Shown here: one piece after another, positions 37,208 to 47,966 of the stretch
How the letters are laid out: each line of letters opens with the position of its first letter
Numbering within the stretch: position 1 is the first letter of the stretch
Source: Prostheceraeus crozeri
Taxonomy: Eukaryota > Platyhelminthes > Polycladida > Euryleptidae
DNA length: 64,000 bases
Assembly: GCA_907163375.1 (NCBI GenBank)
Contig: CAJQUW010011254.1
Coordinates: forward strand, 248,001-312,000
Direction: 5' to 3'
Translations under genes and position numbers: made by a program
The notes under the pieces: generated by a model
What the model was told of the DNA's origin: nothing
The model's database searches: none
The model's input: only the letters and a program-made list of their open reading frames with translations

Positions 37208-38237
37208 ATGGAATCATCTCAAGAAGTCGAAACATCCCAAGTAGTGTGCAAACATTGTGTACAGGAAGTCAAGAATTGTGAATTGTGACAAAATGTGCTG
37301 AATTTTATCACATCCATTGTGTGTACCAACCCGACTATGAAATTTTAAAGTATTTCAAACACAGCAAGAGAAAGTTCATCTGTAAAAGCTGTATTTCATT
37401 GTTATTTCCTGCCGAATTACAGAACATAACACACATCACAGAACAAACCCACTGCACAAAATATCAGAAATGGAAGAAGAAATGAAGAAGCAAGCGAAAA
37501 CGAGAGAAGATCTTTTGACAACAATAAACAGCTATCAATTGCAAATGGACGATGACAAGGAGAAAATCAGGAAATTAGACGAAAAAATAAGAAAATGCGA
37601 GCGAGAGCTAACTGAACAATACGAAGAAATCGAACACCTGAACAGCAAAATAAGACAATACGAAGATCAAAACAACGATGACTCAGACGATGAAAGTGAA
37701 GATGACATTATTCAGACTGATATCCTAAGAAAGCTGAACGACATCAGTGAAAAGATTAAAAAGATTGAAATCAAACAAGAACAACAACAGCAGCAACAGC
37801 AATTACTACAGCAACAACAACAACAACAACAACAACAACGAAATGACAACAGAGAAGAAAACTACCAGCGAACATGGAGAAGACCGAATGTAAACTGCCA
37901 CTACTGCGGAAGATATGGACACTACAGCTCCCAATGTTATTTCAGAAGACCAAGATACGACAACAACAACAATTACAACTACTACAGAAGATACCAACCA
38001 AGAAGAGACGACAACGAGCGAAGATATGAGCATCAAGAGAGAAGAGAGAATGAACCACAACTTCAACAAAGACAAGATGAAGAACGATTCAAGGTAAGAA
38101 GAGGCACCGAAGACTACCCACGTTACTACCCAATCAACTCACTAAGCGCACCACCACCAGTACGACCACTACACACAAACTACAGAACAGAAAACAGAGA
38201 CACTCATCACACTCCAAACACCAGGCGCTATGTTTAA
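37208..38237 (+). pseudogene. LINE ORF1: PHD-like finger, coiled coil, CCHC knuckle; frameshifted
   Basis: Starts at the ATG at 37208. The first part has the Cys/His pairs of a PHD finger (VCKHC, then TKC, FYHIHC, FICKSC), split by a frameshift near 37288. A second shift near 37475 leads into the main frame (37470-38237). That frame has a coiled coil (about residues 1-100), a poly-Gln tract around 37784-37840, a CCHC zinc knuckle (CHYCGRYGHYSSQC) and an Arg/Tyr-rich tail. PHD plus knuckle in ORF1 is known from some CR1-group LINEs; the RNA-binding role is inferred from the knuckle. Its stop overlaps the ORF2 ATG by 8 bases (ATGTTTAA). Confidence 0.8.
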
Positions 38238-41200
38238 CGTGGAATCGGAAGAAGAGGCTAGTGAGGACATAAATGATAATACTTGTTTGAATGCGATAGC
38301 GAAAATGAAATTTTATTATGTCAATATTAATGGCATTAATGATGGAAAATTTAATGACACAAATCTTTTGAATGATACGAAAGAGGCAAATTATATATGC
38401 TTCACTGAAACACACTTAAAAAGCAACGTAGATCTACCTGCCATACCTAATTATAATGCCTTTCATACAACGTGCGAGAACAAGACGAAAGGTAGAAATA
38501 TAAAAGGAGTAACTGTTTATGAAAATCTATTTAATGATAATAGAACTGAATACATAGATAGTGAGGAAGGAATCGTGCTGATACTCAAATTGGTAAATAG
38601 TAAATGGACAGATTTAAATGAGATATTCCTCATGATATCATACAGAGAAAACAGAGAATCTAATTATAAAGATAACGAATATTTTGAGAAAATCAAGCGA
38701 TATATAATAAAGCATAATATGCAGCATATAATAATGATTGGTGACCTAAATGGAAGAATCTCTAATGAAAGTGACAATAAAAACAGTGACCTGCCGCATA
38801 GAATTTCTGAAGATAAAACTATAAACAGTAATGGTCGTGAAATAATTTCATTTTGTAATGAAACATCTTTGATAATTGCAAATGGAAGATTTGAGACTTC
38901 AGACATTATCGGAAAATGTACTTTTAATATAATGCAACATAATGAAATTCGAAAATCTGTAGTCGATTATCTTATCCTATCTAAATCATTAGTGAATAAA
39001 CTAAAACATTTTGAAGTCCATGAGCCTGTATTATACACTGATCATTCGCCATTAACATTTGAGATTGAAATGAATACGAAAACTCCAGTTAGGCTAAATA
39101 CGAAATGCCATGAGGCATTGAAGATAGAAGTAATAAGGCCATTCAAATGGACTGATACAAATAAAAACAATTTCAACTCGTGTAAATTTGTTGAAGATTG
39201 TGCAATTCTCAGGAATAGTATTAAGTCAACACTATTGTCAGCAACAAATATTTATGATGAACTATACAAAAATAAAACAAAAGCTTTTGAAAATAAATGC
39301 GCATGTGATAATAAGCACATCTACACGGATGAATTAAGAAAACTACGAAGAAATTATAGAAGAATAGTAGCGGAATATAAAACTGATCAATCAAATGAAA
39401 ACCTGATGAATTTAATGACACAAAGGAAAATTTTAAATAAAAAAATTAGAAAAGAAAAACGGTACCTAAGAAAGATCAAACATAATGAACTTCAAACCGC
39501 AAAGCAAAATAGGGATCGCAAACTGTATTGGAAAATACTCAAACCCAAAGCAAACTAAGACTCACATAGAAAATAACCTAACTGCAGAACATTTCAAGAC
39601 TGTTATGATAGAAAATGATGCTACGAACAGCAACATCCATCCTACCAGGATTTTGACTCTGAGAACAAATTCACCAACAGAGCTATTAGATACTAAATTC
39701 ACATATAACGAAATTGAAACAAATATAAAAAACTCAAAAAATTTTAAATCAAGTGGACCAGATGGCTTTGTATATGAAATGTTAAAAGAAAATGCAACAG
39801 AAACCGTAGACATCCTTCAAGAAATGTTTGATAAAATTTTAACTTATAATGAAATACCATGGAATCGAAACTGGATTATTCCTATATATAAGAAAGGAGA
39901 AAAGGCAAACACAACCTCGTATCGCTGCATCACCTTATCCTCATGTTTAGAAAAACTTTTTATAAAGATTTTAAATGAAAGACTCAATAAATGGTTGGAT
40001 AATAATCAAATTATTCACCGATGTCAAACGGGATTTAGAGAAGGTAATTCAACATTGGATAATTTATTTATACTGAAAGAATCGATTCAAATATATAAGA
40101 ACAAAAAGATGCCGCTATATATATGCTTTGTAGATTTGTCCATGGCATTCGATTCAATACCGAAGAAATTGCTGATCAACAAACTGAATTATGTTTTACC
40201 TGACAGCAAAATTTTAACCACGATAACTAATTTACTGACAGTAAAACAATTTCAAGTATTATATAAAAGAAAAGAGACAAATACATTTCAATTACAAAAT
40301 GGTATACCTCAAGGAGATAGTCTCTCTCCAACTCTTTTTTGCATATGTATGAATGACCTACTCATCAAAATAAATGTTGAAAGTGATTTCACACGACCCA
40401 TTAAGATAGGTAATATTCAAATCGCATGTCTTACGTACGCAGACGATATTCTCCTGTTGAGTGAAAGTGAGACAGGGTTGATGCATCAACTGAAATTAGT
40501 TGGAAACTTTTGTACAGAAAATGGATTAACAATTAATTTCGATAAAACAAAAGCATTTAGATATTGACATTAAGATTTAGATTTTGATATTTAACAAGTT
40601 TCATAACAATGATAGCATCGAAAAAAATTGATAATATGAAATACGATATAAATATAATTGATGAATTTAAATACCTTGGAATGTGGATATCTAAAAACAA
40701 TAAAAAACATATTGAATACTTGGTAAAAAAAGGTAAACGTGCTTCATATGTGACTGAAAAGAAGTTAAGAGAATTCGGCCATGTAAATGGAAGTATAGTG
40801 AAGAACACTTTTGAAATGTTAACATCGTCTAAAATGAAATACTATGCTGAATTTTGTTGTCACAACAATATAAATTGTATGAATAAGATTCAGTACCAGT
40901 TTTATAAGAATCACTATCATTTGGCAAAATCAACCCCAAACTATTGTTTGATCGGAGAATTCGGACTTTTTCCAATAGAATTCTATTTCTATAAGGCGGC
41001 GATCACTTTCTGGATAAAATTAATAAATAGTAAAGATAATAATTTGGCTAGAGAAATATATGCTGAAATTTATAACCATATGAATAACTTTCAATATTCC
41101 TACACATGGACAGCCACAGTGAAGATGTTACTGAGAGAAGTCAACCTATTACACTTATGGCAAAATCAAAATGCTGTAGATAAAAAATGATGGAGAAATG

Positions 41201-41658
41201 TACACGTAGTACTCTGTTTGAATACTTTCGCACTCAATGGATCGATAGTGCCAAAGAGAGTAATACTGGCAGAAAATTATTTGGAATTAGCAAGATTCGA
41301 AATGAATTTGAAGCCTTATCTAGATTTAGACGTACCAATGGAAATAAATACGTTGATAAAATATAGAGCTAATAACCATGACCTTATGGTAAGGACTGGC
41401 ATATACAAAAGTAAGAAATTATATGATGAACGTTTATGCGAAACCTGTAACAATCAAAAAGTTGAAACAATATATCATTTCTTTGTTGAATGTCCTGCAT
41501 ATGACCAAATTAGAAAGAAATTTGCACCATTCTTGAGAAACATAAGTTGTAAAGAAGAATTCTACTATAAAATAACTGCTCCCAGTATCGCCGAAATGAA
41601 AGGTATCTACAAATATCAAAATAATTCAAATAAGGTTAGGAAGATAGACAAATCATAA
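38230..41658 (+). pseudogene. LINE ORF2: APE endonuclease, RT and zinc-binding C-terminus; several breaks
   Basis: The endonuclease (38230 to about 39080) has YVNINGIND, FTETHL, IGDLNGR, VDYLIL and TDHSPL. A frameshift near 39550 leads to the RT (to 40567): SSGPDGF, motif A FVDLSMAFD, motif B GIPQGDSLSP and LTYADDILL. A short AT-rich insertion at about 40561-40608 breaks the thumb. The frame resumes at 40609, meets a TGA at 41188-41190, then needs two more shifts near 41190-41265. The C-terminal module (CETCNNQKVE…FFVECPAYDQI) ends at 41658. Catalytic residues are preserved; inactive through indels. Confidence 0.9.
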
Positions 41659-41948
41659 TAAATTGTCAAGTACATGCAGCTTTAGATAAATCAGGTCACC
41701 AATCTCATTTAAATTAATAGCTTGATTCCATAACAAAGCAGTCGCATAGATTTCTATGAAAAATCAAGGTCTGCCTTGATATTTCATGCTCTTCATTGTT
41801 TGATTTCTATGCTGAACCGTATTGAATAATACTGAGAATATCTACGAAACTTCTGACCCTGCCCCTATCTTCTAACAATGGAAGTACCAACAAAAGCAAG
41901 CAAAATCGATTCGATGTTAAGAGTATTCATGCCGATTGATCAAGTGAT

Positions 41949-43713
41949 CAGGGTGATTTTTAATTGACACAAGATTTAAAATTGTTTTTATTTCTACTTA
42001 GTCGACATGAAAAATGAAGTATTATACATTTCTGAACACCTGAAACTGGGGAATTTATGAATATCAAAGCGGTTAAAGCATATCTATAATCCCCAATTTT
42101 TAAGAAATTTTTATATTTTATCTTTTAATTTCATTACCATTGAATTACTTCATTTCATTGAACTTCCTTTAATCACAACCATAGAAAAATTATTGATATT
42201 AGATATGAATAGAAAAGGGTAGCAAGTGAAAATCAGACGCATTCTATCATCAATCTGATCACACTTCTATTAATTCATTTTGCCTTTGAGATCTTGATGG
42301 TGATAATTTCATTGTCATGAACTGTCAATGAAAAGCATTTGCAAAGCGATCAGTAAGCGATGGAGCTATGAAGCCTCGATGAACAGCGTTTACAGAGCTA
42401 TCAAGTGTGTAATAAAGGCTTGCAACACACGGCACTGTTGTCAAATGATCAAGATGTCTCTGTCTACTGAAACGAGAATTGAATTGATATTCCTGTACGC
42501 TCAAAATCATGAAAGTTGCCTTCAAACATTACGTGCATATAAGACCAAACACAAGTTGCATAGAGATCCATTCGCTGTCACTACGATTCAACGATTAGTG
42601 ACTCGTTTTCAAAGCTACCGGTTCTGTAAACGATTCTCCAGGAAAAGGACGTAAAAGTTTAAGAGAAGAGCGCGAAGAAGAAGTGGAAAAGACTGTTGCT
42701 GAGATAACGAGTGGCCGCGAAATTCCTTGCTGTTCCACCCGTGAGATTTCGGAAGCGACTGGATTTTCTCAATCTAATGTGTGGACAGTTCTTCGCAAGC
42801 AGTTGAGATGGTATCCCTATCGCACACGTGTCCATCAAGAAATAACGGATGGCGATAAGGTCCATCGACTTGAATTCGCCAACTGGCTGCTTACGAATGA
42901 GGACCTTATCCAACGCATCCTGTGGAGCGACGAGGCAAATTTCACGCTTGATGGCAGCATTAATCGGCACAACTGTGTCATATGTAGCCCTAGCCCAGTC
43001 AATGTTTTGGTTTCGAAAGGGCTTCATCCTGAAAAAGTGACTGTCTGGTGTGGCATATCGTCAACATTCGTTTTGCAACCCTATTTCTTTGACTCCACAG
43101 TCACTGGAAACAATTACCTTGGAATGTTGGAGCAGCACATGTTGCCACAACTGGATGAGAAGGGAATCAAAAACTCTATCTTCCAGCAAGATGGAGCACC
43201 GCCCCATTTTCATGGAGACGAGACTCAATTCTTAAAGGCACATTTCCCCAATGATCGAGTCATTGGAAGAGGACATTCCATAAGATGGCCAGCAAGATCT
43301 CCGGATTTATCCCCTCTCGATTTTTGGTTTTGGGGGACATTAAAGGGTCGTGTCTTCCACCACAGTCGTCCTTCCACAATGAATCAGCTAATGCACAGAA
43401 TAGCAGAAGAATGCAACAATTTTTCTTCAAGTGAAATACAAAGTGCCATTGCAAACCTCCTCCTACGACTGCACCTTGTTGTAGAAAGCGAAGGTGACGT
43501 GATTGAACATTTGTTGTAAAGTTTTCAATGATTTTATGTAATGGAATATAAACATTTCTTAAAAATTGGAGATTATAGATATGCTTTAACCGCTTTGATA
43601 TTCATAAATTCCCCAGTTTCAGGTGTTCAGAAATGTATAATACTTCATTTTTCATGTCGACTAAGTAGAAATAAAAACAATTTTAAATCTTGCGTCAATT
43701 AAAAATCACCCTG
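41949..43713 (+). mobile_element. Tc1/mariner-superfamily element with about 170-bp inverted repeats
   Basis: The left end cagggtgatttttaattgac… (41949 to about 42118) and the right end (about 43545-43713) are near-identical inverted repeats of about 170 bases. The transposase lies between, facing right. A TA follows the right end, but the left flank reads AT, so the expected TA duplication is not perfect. 1.77 kb in total, full-length for the superfamily. Confidence 0.88.
42454..43519 (+). pseudogene. mariner-type transposase (DD41D-like), one frameshift
   Basis: The best start is the internal Met at 42454 (MSLSTETR). The N-terminal helix-turn-helix region covers the first 65 residues. A single-base insertion near 42614 shifts the frame; the rest (42683-43519) is open. 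It holds the catalytic domain: first Asp in LWSDEANF, second in FQQDGAPPH, and WPARSPDLSPLDFWFWG with the last Asp in PLD. I count 42 residues between the second and third Asp, near the 41 of DD41D elements and unlike the 34 of classical mariner or Tc1. The near-identical TIRs imply recent activity of the family. Confidence 0.88.
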
Positions 43714-43741
43714 TAGATTGAAAACCAAATCTATACCCAGT

Positions 43742-43918
43742 CAATACATAACTAGCGGACGAAATACACGGAGAGCCGGTCATTGCTACAGAATATTAAA
43801 TATTTCTCAATCATTGTCAATTTGATTACAGGTGAGTTGCTTGATAACTTCATTTTTATCTGATTAAATGCTTGCTACTGTATATCTGTCCTTGCATTAC
43901 GTATTGACCGGCTCTCCA
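43742..43918. repeat. second copy of the LINE leader segment, with inverted end
   Basis: aatacataactagcggacga…caatttgattac repeats the LINE leader at about 37113-37200 nearly exactly. After about 90 bases the sequences diverge. Near 43906 ggagagccggtca returns in inverse (tgaccggctctcc), giving a short inverted-repeat structure. Confidence 0.7.
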
Positions 43919-44315
43919 AAACTTATTAATAAAACTTATAAACAAATTGTGGTTATTATATAAAACAAGAAATTAATCCAGAAAAGATACAAAATCACAG
44001 CTAAGATTTATTCATTCATAAGAATACTAAGACGTGAGATAATGTTAATATTATTGAACATGCATGTTTTTCAATATACAGATAATTCATGATCAATTTT
44101 GACATTTGAGTTGTAATGCATGTAATGATTTACGCATAGCCTTTTCTTCCGATCCGTATCATCATTTCACTACCTTGTACATCTCATCCGCCATCCATCA
44201 TTCATTGTATATGGACATTTTTTATCATTTCATCACTCATCACATCAATGTTAAGTATATTTGTACTAGTATGTTTTCCAAGTTGGAAATAAACGTTTTG
44301 ACTTTTGACTTATGG

Positions 44316-44640
44316 ACATGCAACGCTCTGTCGAGCCATACCCTGGCATACGTATGATTCATGCTATGACTTAACATAGTATGAAACTTAGTATGAAGCA
44401 TACCCTGAATCATACTCAGCAAAATCATACTATGAAACATACCATGAAAAATCATATACGTATTCATACCAGACACACTGTCAAAACGTAGTATGAATCA
44501 TAGTATGGAACAGACGTATGAAGCATACTATGAACATGTAACGCTCTGTCGGGCCATACCCTAACATACGTACGATTCATACTATGACTTTACATAGTAT
44601 GAATCATATTATGAAAATAGTATGCATACTCATATGGTAG
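44316..44640. repeat. about 218-bp tandem repeat rich in gtatgaatcata words
   Basis: The unit starting acatgcaacgctctgtcgagc at about 44316 recurs at about 44534 (acatgtaacgctctgtcggg…). Both are filled with catactatgaa / ttcatagtatg palindromic words. Related sequence precedes the LINE at 37030-37110. The Polinton-like element starts directly after this repeat, so its insertion site is in repetitive DNA. Confidence 0.72.
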
Positions 44641-44649
44641 TAATGGGAA

Positions 44650-45210
44650 GAAGACCGTTCCAGGACACCTAAAATTCAAAAAAATAGTATCTTTAAAAAC
44701 GACATAAATTCATGAATTTAGTCCCTTTTTTCAGGTTTTTAAGACCTAAATACATGAATTTAGTCCATTCAAAAAGTACCATTTTTGAAAAAATGGTACT
44801 TTTTAAAAACGACATAAATTCATGAATTTGAACCCTTTTTCAGGTTATGAAGACCTAAATTCACAAATTTGGGCGTTTTTAAAAATACCCCATTTTCAAA
44901 TTTTTCAAAATCTCAAATTTGAGAATTACAATTTTCACCGCTTAAATCATGACCGTTCGAGGACACCGAAAATCATAAAAGTTAAGAATCTCAAATTTGT
45001 GATTATGACATTTTTCATTGCTCAAATCATGTCCGTTCCAGGACACCGAAAATCATAAAAGTTGAGAATCTCAAATTTGAGAATTACAATTTTCACCCCC
45101 GCCAAAATCATGACCGTTCCAGGACACCGAAAATCATAAAAGTTGAGAATTTCAAATTCATGAATTTTATCCATTTTTCAGGTTTTTAAAATATATCATG
45201 TGATTAAAAA
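44650..45210 (+). repeat. left terminal inverted repeat of the Polinton-like element
   Basis: Only 45066-45210 can be matched to the right TIR in this window; the outer part is assigned by continuity of repeats. It contains three approximately 80-base tandem units, each starting with g(a/t)ccgttc(c/g)aggacaccg (44951, 45031, 45112), plus a partial one at about 44653. A second pair of units (cgacataaattcatgaattt) lies at about 44700 and 44811. A strong hairpin at 44771-44804 is formed by aaaaagtaccattttt and its inverse. Such subterminal repeats may bind the integrase; that is inference. Confidence 0.85.
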
Positions 45211-45224
45211 ATATTTCTTTAAAA

Positions 45225-45899
45225 ATGGAAGAAACCTCAAGAATATATCCTTCTTTGTCTCAATTAAAAATAAGTGAATTAAATATTGAAAAACACAAAG
45301 ATAGAGTTAGGTATATGATAGATAAGGAATCTCAATTATTATTAAGATTAGAGCATTATAAAAAATTAAGAAAGAGATGGACTAAAGTTAAGAATGTAAC
45401 ACAAGGAATTGGCATATTCTGAACAATAAGTTTAGGTGCTTTAACAATTGTTATATCTTCAGATGTTTTAGTAATTCCAGTAGTTGCTACAGCTTTAACA
45501 GGTACGGGTGTTTTTGCAACTTCACTTGCTACAATGTTAGATAAATCTTTAATATCAAAGAAACGAAAATCATTAAAAACTAAGCATTTACATATTAAAG
45601 AAGTCTATGACAAATTACACTACTACTTTCAAAGAGTATGTGATGATAATGTTATTACGCTAGATGAGATTGAAAAATTTGATCAAATAGCTAATGAAGT
45701 AAATCAAATATCATTTCAATCACAGACAGAAAAAGTTGATGATAAAAATAAAAAGGATGGCAAAATTTCTAGTGATGGTAAAACTTTTAGTGATGGTAAA
45801 ACTTTTAGTGATGATAAAATTTCTAATGAAGAAAATGATAAAATTTTTTTAGAAGAGCTAAAAACTTTATTAGACAAAACTTTATTAAACAAAACTTAA
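45225..45899 (+). pseudogene. uncharacterised membrane-type protein of the Polinton-like element, in-frame TGA
   Basis: One frame of 224 codons starting 15 bases inside the left TIR, interrupted by TGA at 45420-45422. Before the stop: a basic helical segment (RLEHYKKLRKRW). After it: two hydrophobic stretches (about residues 67-100, LGALTIVISSDVLVIPVVATALTG region), then a charged helical region and a C-terminus with short repeats (FSDGKT/ISSDGK). I do not recognise the family. Position and orientation (alone, outward end, + strand) suggest an early or accessory gene driven from the TIR. An intact version would probably be a small membrane protein. Confidence 0.6.
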
Positions 45900-46106
45900 T
45901 ACGAGAAAACTTTAAACGAGAAAACTTTAAACGAAAAGATTACAAACAACAAAGCAATAAAAAAATAACTTGTTCAGTAAAATGTTTTTGCTGTATTCCA
46001 ATGTTACCACAAAATTCAAATATTATATTTTAAAAAAAATAGATAAAATTAAAGCTGATAATAATAAAAAAATAAAATATTAAAACATTATATTTGTATA
46101 TTTTTA

Positions 46107-46895
46107 TTACTCGGTAAACAATTGTTCGATAACTCTTTCATGAATTTTTTTATCAATATTAATTGTGATAAATCCATAATCTTTTGACCAAGCATTATTA
46201 CACGATTGTTTAAATTCATCTTTATCTCTTATACATAAATCTCTTAACAAATCACTTAAGTTTCTTGCATTTATTTCAAATAGTATAAATATATTTGCTT
46301 TCTTTCTAATAACACTTCCGTCTAATGAATACATACTTTGTGTTAAATAAAATACACTACAGTTATTATGTCTACCTCTTGTGAAATAATTTCTCTGAAC
46401 TGACTGATTTCTATCATTAACACAATCATCAAAAATTACACAATGTTTCATTGTTTTATCTAGTTTACTAGGATCTTGCATATTACCACTATCATCTATT
46501 AATTGTATTTTTATATGCTTATTTTTATTGGATTCAACTAATTGTTTATTTTTTGCTGCTTCTTCACACCACAAATTTATTTCTTCTTCATATTCAGATT
46601 TATCGTATTCTTCGAATAGAGAAGCAATTGCTGTTTTTGTAAGATTATTTTCAAATCCATATTTTAAAAATTGATAGACGGGTTGTTCTGCTGTTGTTGT
46701 ATAAATTATAAGATTGTTATAATCCAAAACATTTGGAGACGTTAAAATTTTAAATAATAGATATGTTTTTCCACATCCTGATCTTCCGCAAATAACTGCT
46801 AAAACTTTATTAGATAAATTTGGATGATGATTAAATTTAAGTTTTTTTTTATTTAAAGACATTTCATTCATTTTTAAAGTAATAAATTCATCCAT
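46107..46895 (-). CDS. A32/FtsK-HerA-type genome packaging ATPase
   Basis: Intact, 262 residues. Walker A GRSGCGKT at residues 37-44 and Walker B CVIFDDC at 152-158, followed by the FTRGRHNN and LTQSMYSLD segments typical of A32-like packaging ATPases of Polintons, adintoviruses and nucleocytoplasmic large DNA viruses. It is expected to pump element DNA into preformed capsids. It is the first of the minus-strand genes, about 160 bases downstream of the penton-like gene. No stops or shifts, in contrast to most plus-strand genes of the element. Confidence 0.9.
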   Translation of the reverse strand: MDEFITLKMNEMSLNKKKLKFNHHPNLSNKVLAVICGRSGCGKTYLLFKILTSPNVLDYNNLIIYTTTAEQPVYQFLKYGFENNLTKTAIASLFEEYDKSEYEEEINLWCEEAAKNKQLVESNKNKHIKIQLIDDSGNMQDPSKLDKTMKHCVIFDDCVNDRNQSVQRNYFTRGRHNNCSVFYLTQSMYSLDGSVIRKKANIFILFEINARNLSDLLRDLCIRDKDEFKQSCNNAWSKDYGFITINIDKKIHERVIEQLFTE

Positions 46896-47058
46896 TATTG
46901 AATTAGTGTTTTTAGAAGCAAAAATAAAAATAAAATTTTAATTTAAGTTTATTTTTATTTTTTTGTTTCTAAAAAGATTAATTAGATTAATAAGGTTAAT
47001 AAGATTAATAATGAAAATGATAAAAAAAAATTAAACTTCTCTAGCTTCGCGTGGGAGT

Positions 47059-47847
47059 TTATACCTCTCGAACCAAAAGATCTATCATAATCTCTTCACC
47101 TCCAAAATTTATTTCTTGTCCTTTTTCATCAGTGATTCTAATGCCAATGTTGTTAATAGTTTTTCTTGTAATAGGAAAATATATTAATGTTTGTGGAATT
47201 ACATTTAATCTATAACCAATGGGTACAGTAAAAGCTGGAAAACTGAATATTAAATTTGATAATTTACCATTTATATATCCTCCTTCAATAATGTCACAAT
47301 GTACAACAATTGAATTTATTTCAGTTATTTTTGGAATCTTCTCACCTAAATGATAACCTTGACTATAGGTTTGTTTATTAAATCCTAATAGCTTTGACAA
47401 TGATCTATCATGATTAAAATCAACTTGATGATTTTCGTCTAAAGTAAGAGAAAATTTATTAACTGCCGGTTCAACTGCAAAATGTAATTGTTTCTTATCT
47501 TTAAATGATATACCTAAATGTCTCTTAATTTCATTTGATATTGTTTCAACTTCGTAAGAACCAGGAAGAAAAGTTAGTATTTTCCATGTTTTGCCTTTAT
47601 CAGTAGAATATCTAAATTGATCATTCACATCTTTGATAACGTTTTGAATAGTGTTAAATGTAGAGAAACTAGTCAATGCAATTTGATAATTTTTATTTTG
47701 TTCCAAATGTAGAATGGGTTCTAAATTACAAGTGTGTGATGAAGTAGTTGTTATAATTTTTAACGTCGTACTAAATTTTGATGAACCCAAAATCTCTATC
47801 AAATTTTCTAAATGATTATTAATTTTGTCTAAATCTGCTGAACACAT
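47059..47847 (-). CDS. penton-like minor capsid protein
   Basis: Intact, 262 residues. Features match the minor capsid (penton) proteins of animal Polintons: an N-terminal helical region, then IALTSFSTFNTIQNV, FLPGSYEVE-ISNEI, LGF after a long beta-rich stretch, NSIVVHCDII-GGYING and a C-terminal ITDEKGQ-INFGGEE-I-LLVRE. The family is predicted to form a single jelly-roll that closes capsid vertices. Assignment rests on remembered family patterns, not on a catalytic motif. It sits between the ATPase and the conserved protein at 47955, away from the major capsid gene. Confidence 0.7.
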   Translation of the reverse strand: MCSADLDKINNHLENLIEILGSSKFSTTLKIITTTSSHTCNLEPILHLEQNKNYQIALTSFSTFNTIQNVIKDVNDQFRYSTDKGKTWKILTFLPGSYEVETISNEIKRHLGISFKDKKQLHFAVEPAVNKFSLTLDENHQVDFNHDRSLSKLLGFNKQTYSQGYHLGEKIPKITEINSIVVHCDIIEGGYINGKLSNLIFSFPAFTVPIGYRLNVIPQTLIYFPITRKTINNIGIRITDEKGQEINFGGEEIMIDLLVREV

Positions 47848-47934
47848 TTTTAAACTAAAAAAATTAAATAAATATTTTTTTTATGAAATATTTTTTTTTA
47901 TAAAAAATTAAAAACAACAACATATTTCAGCTAC

Positions 47935-47966
47935 GGGCGAAGCCCTGGAGGACATCAGAGATGTCC
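47935..47966 (-). terminator. double hairpin at the end of the 47955-48776 gene
   Basis: Two perfect small hairpins in otherwise AT-rich DNA: GGGC-GAA-GCCC (47935-47945) and GGACATC-AGA-GATGTCC (47950-47966). The stop codon of the minus-strand gene (47955-47957) is inside the second. It may mark transcript 3' ends, as hairpins do in some large DNA viruses; the role is inferred. Confidence 0.45.

Larger units (their letters stand above)
37113..41700 (+). mobile_element. near full-length LINE with PHD and zinc-knuckle ORF1
   Basis: The 5' leader, from about 37113, is followed by ORF1 (37208-38237), ORF2 (38230-41658) and a short 3' end. About 90 bases of the leader recur at about 43742. It is the same family as the truncated copy at 7627-8920. 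Flanked by gtatgaatcat-type repeats on both sides (37021-37110 and 44340-44640). Confidence 0.82.

Noticed and set aside
37806-38075. Minus-strand Val/Ser/Leu-rich frame
   Set aside because: Antisense shadow of the LINE ORF1 poly-Gln and zinc-knuckle region.
45420-45422. TGA as a selenocysteine or recoded codon
   Set aside because: Other genes of the element are broken by TAG and TAA as well as TGA, so ordinary nonsense mutation is the simpler reading.
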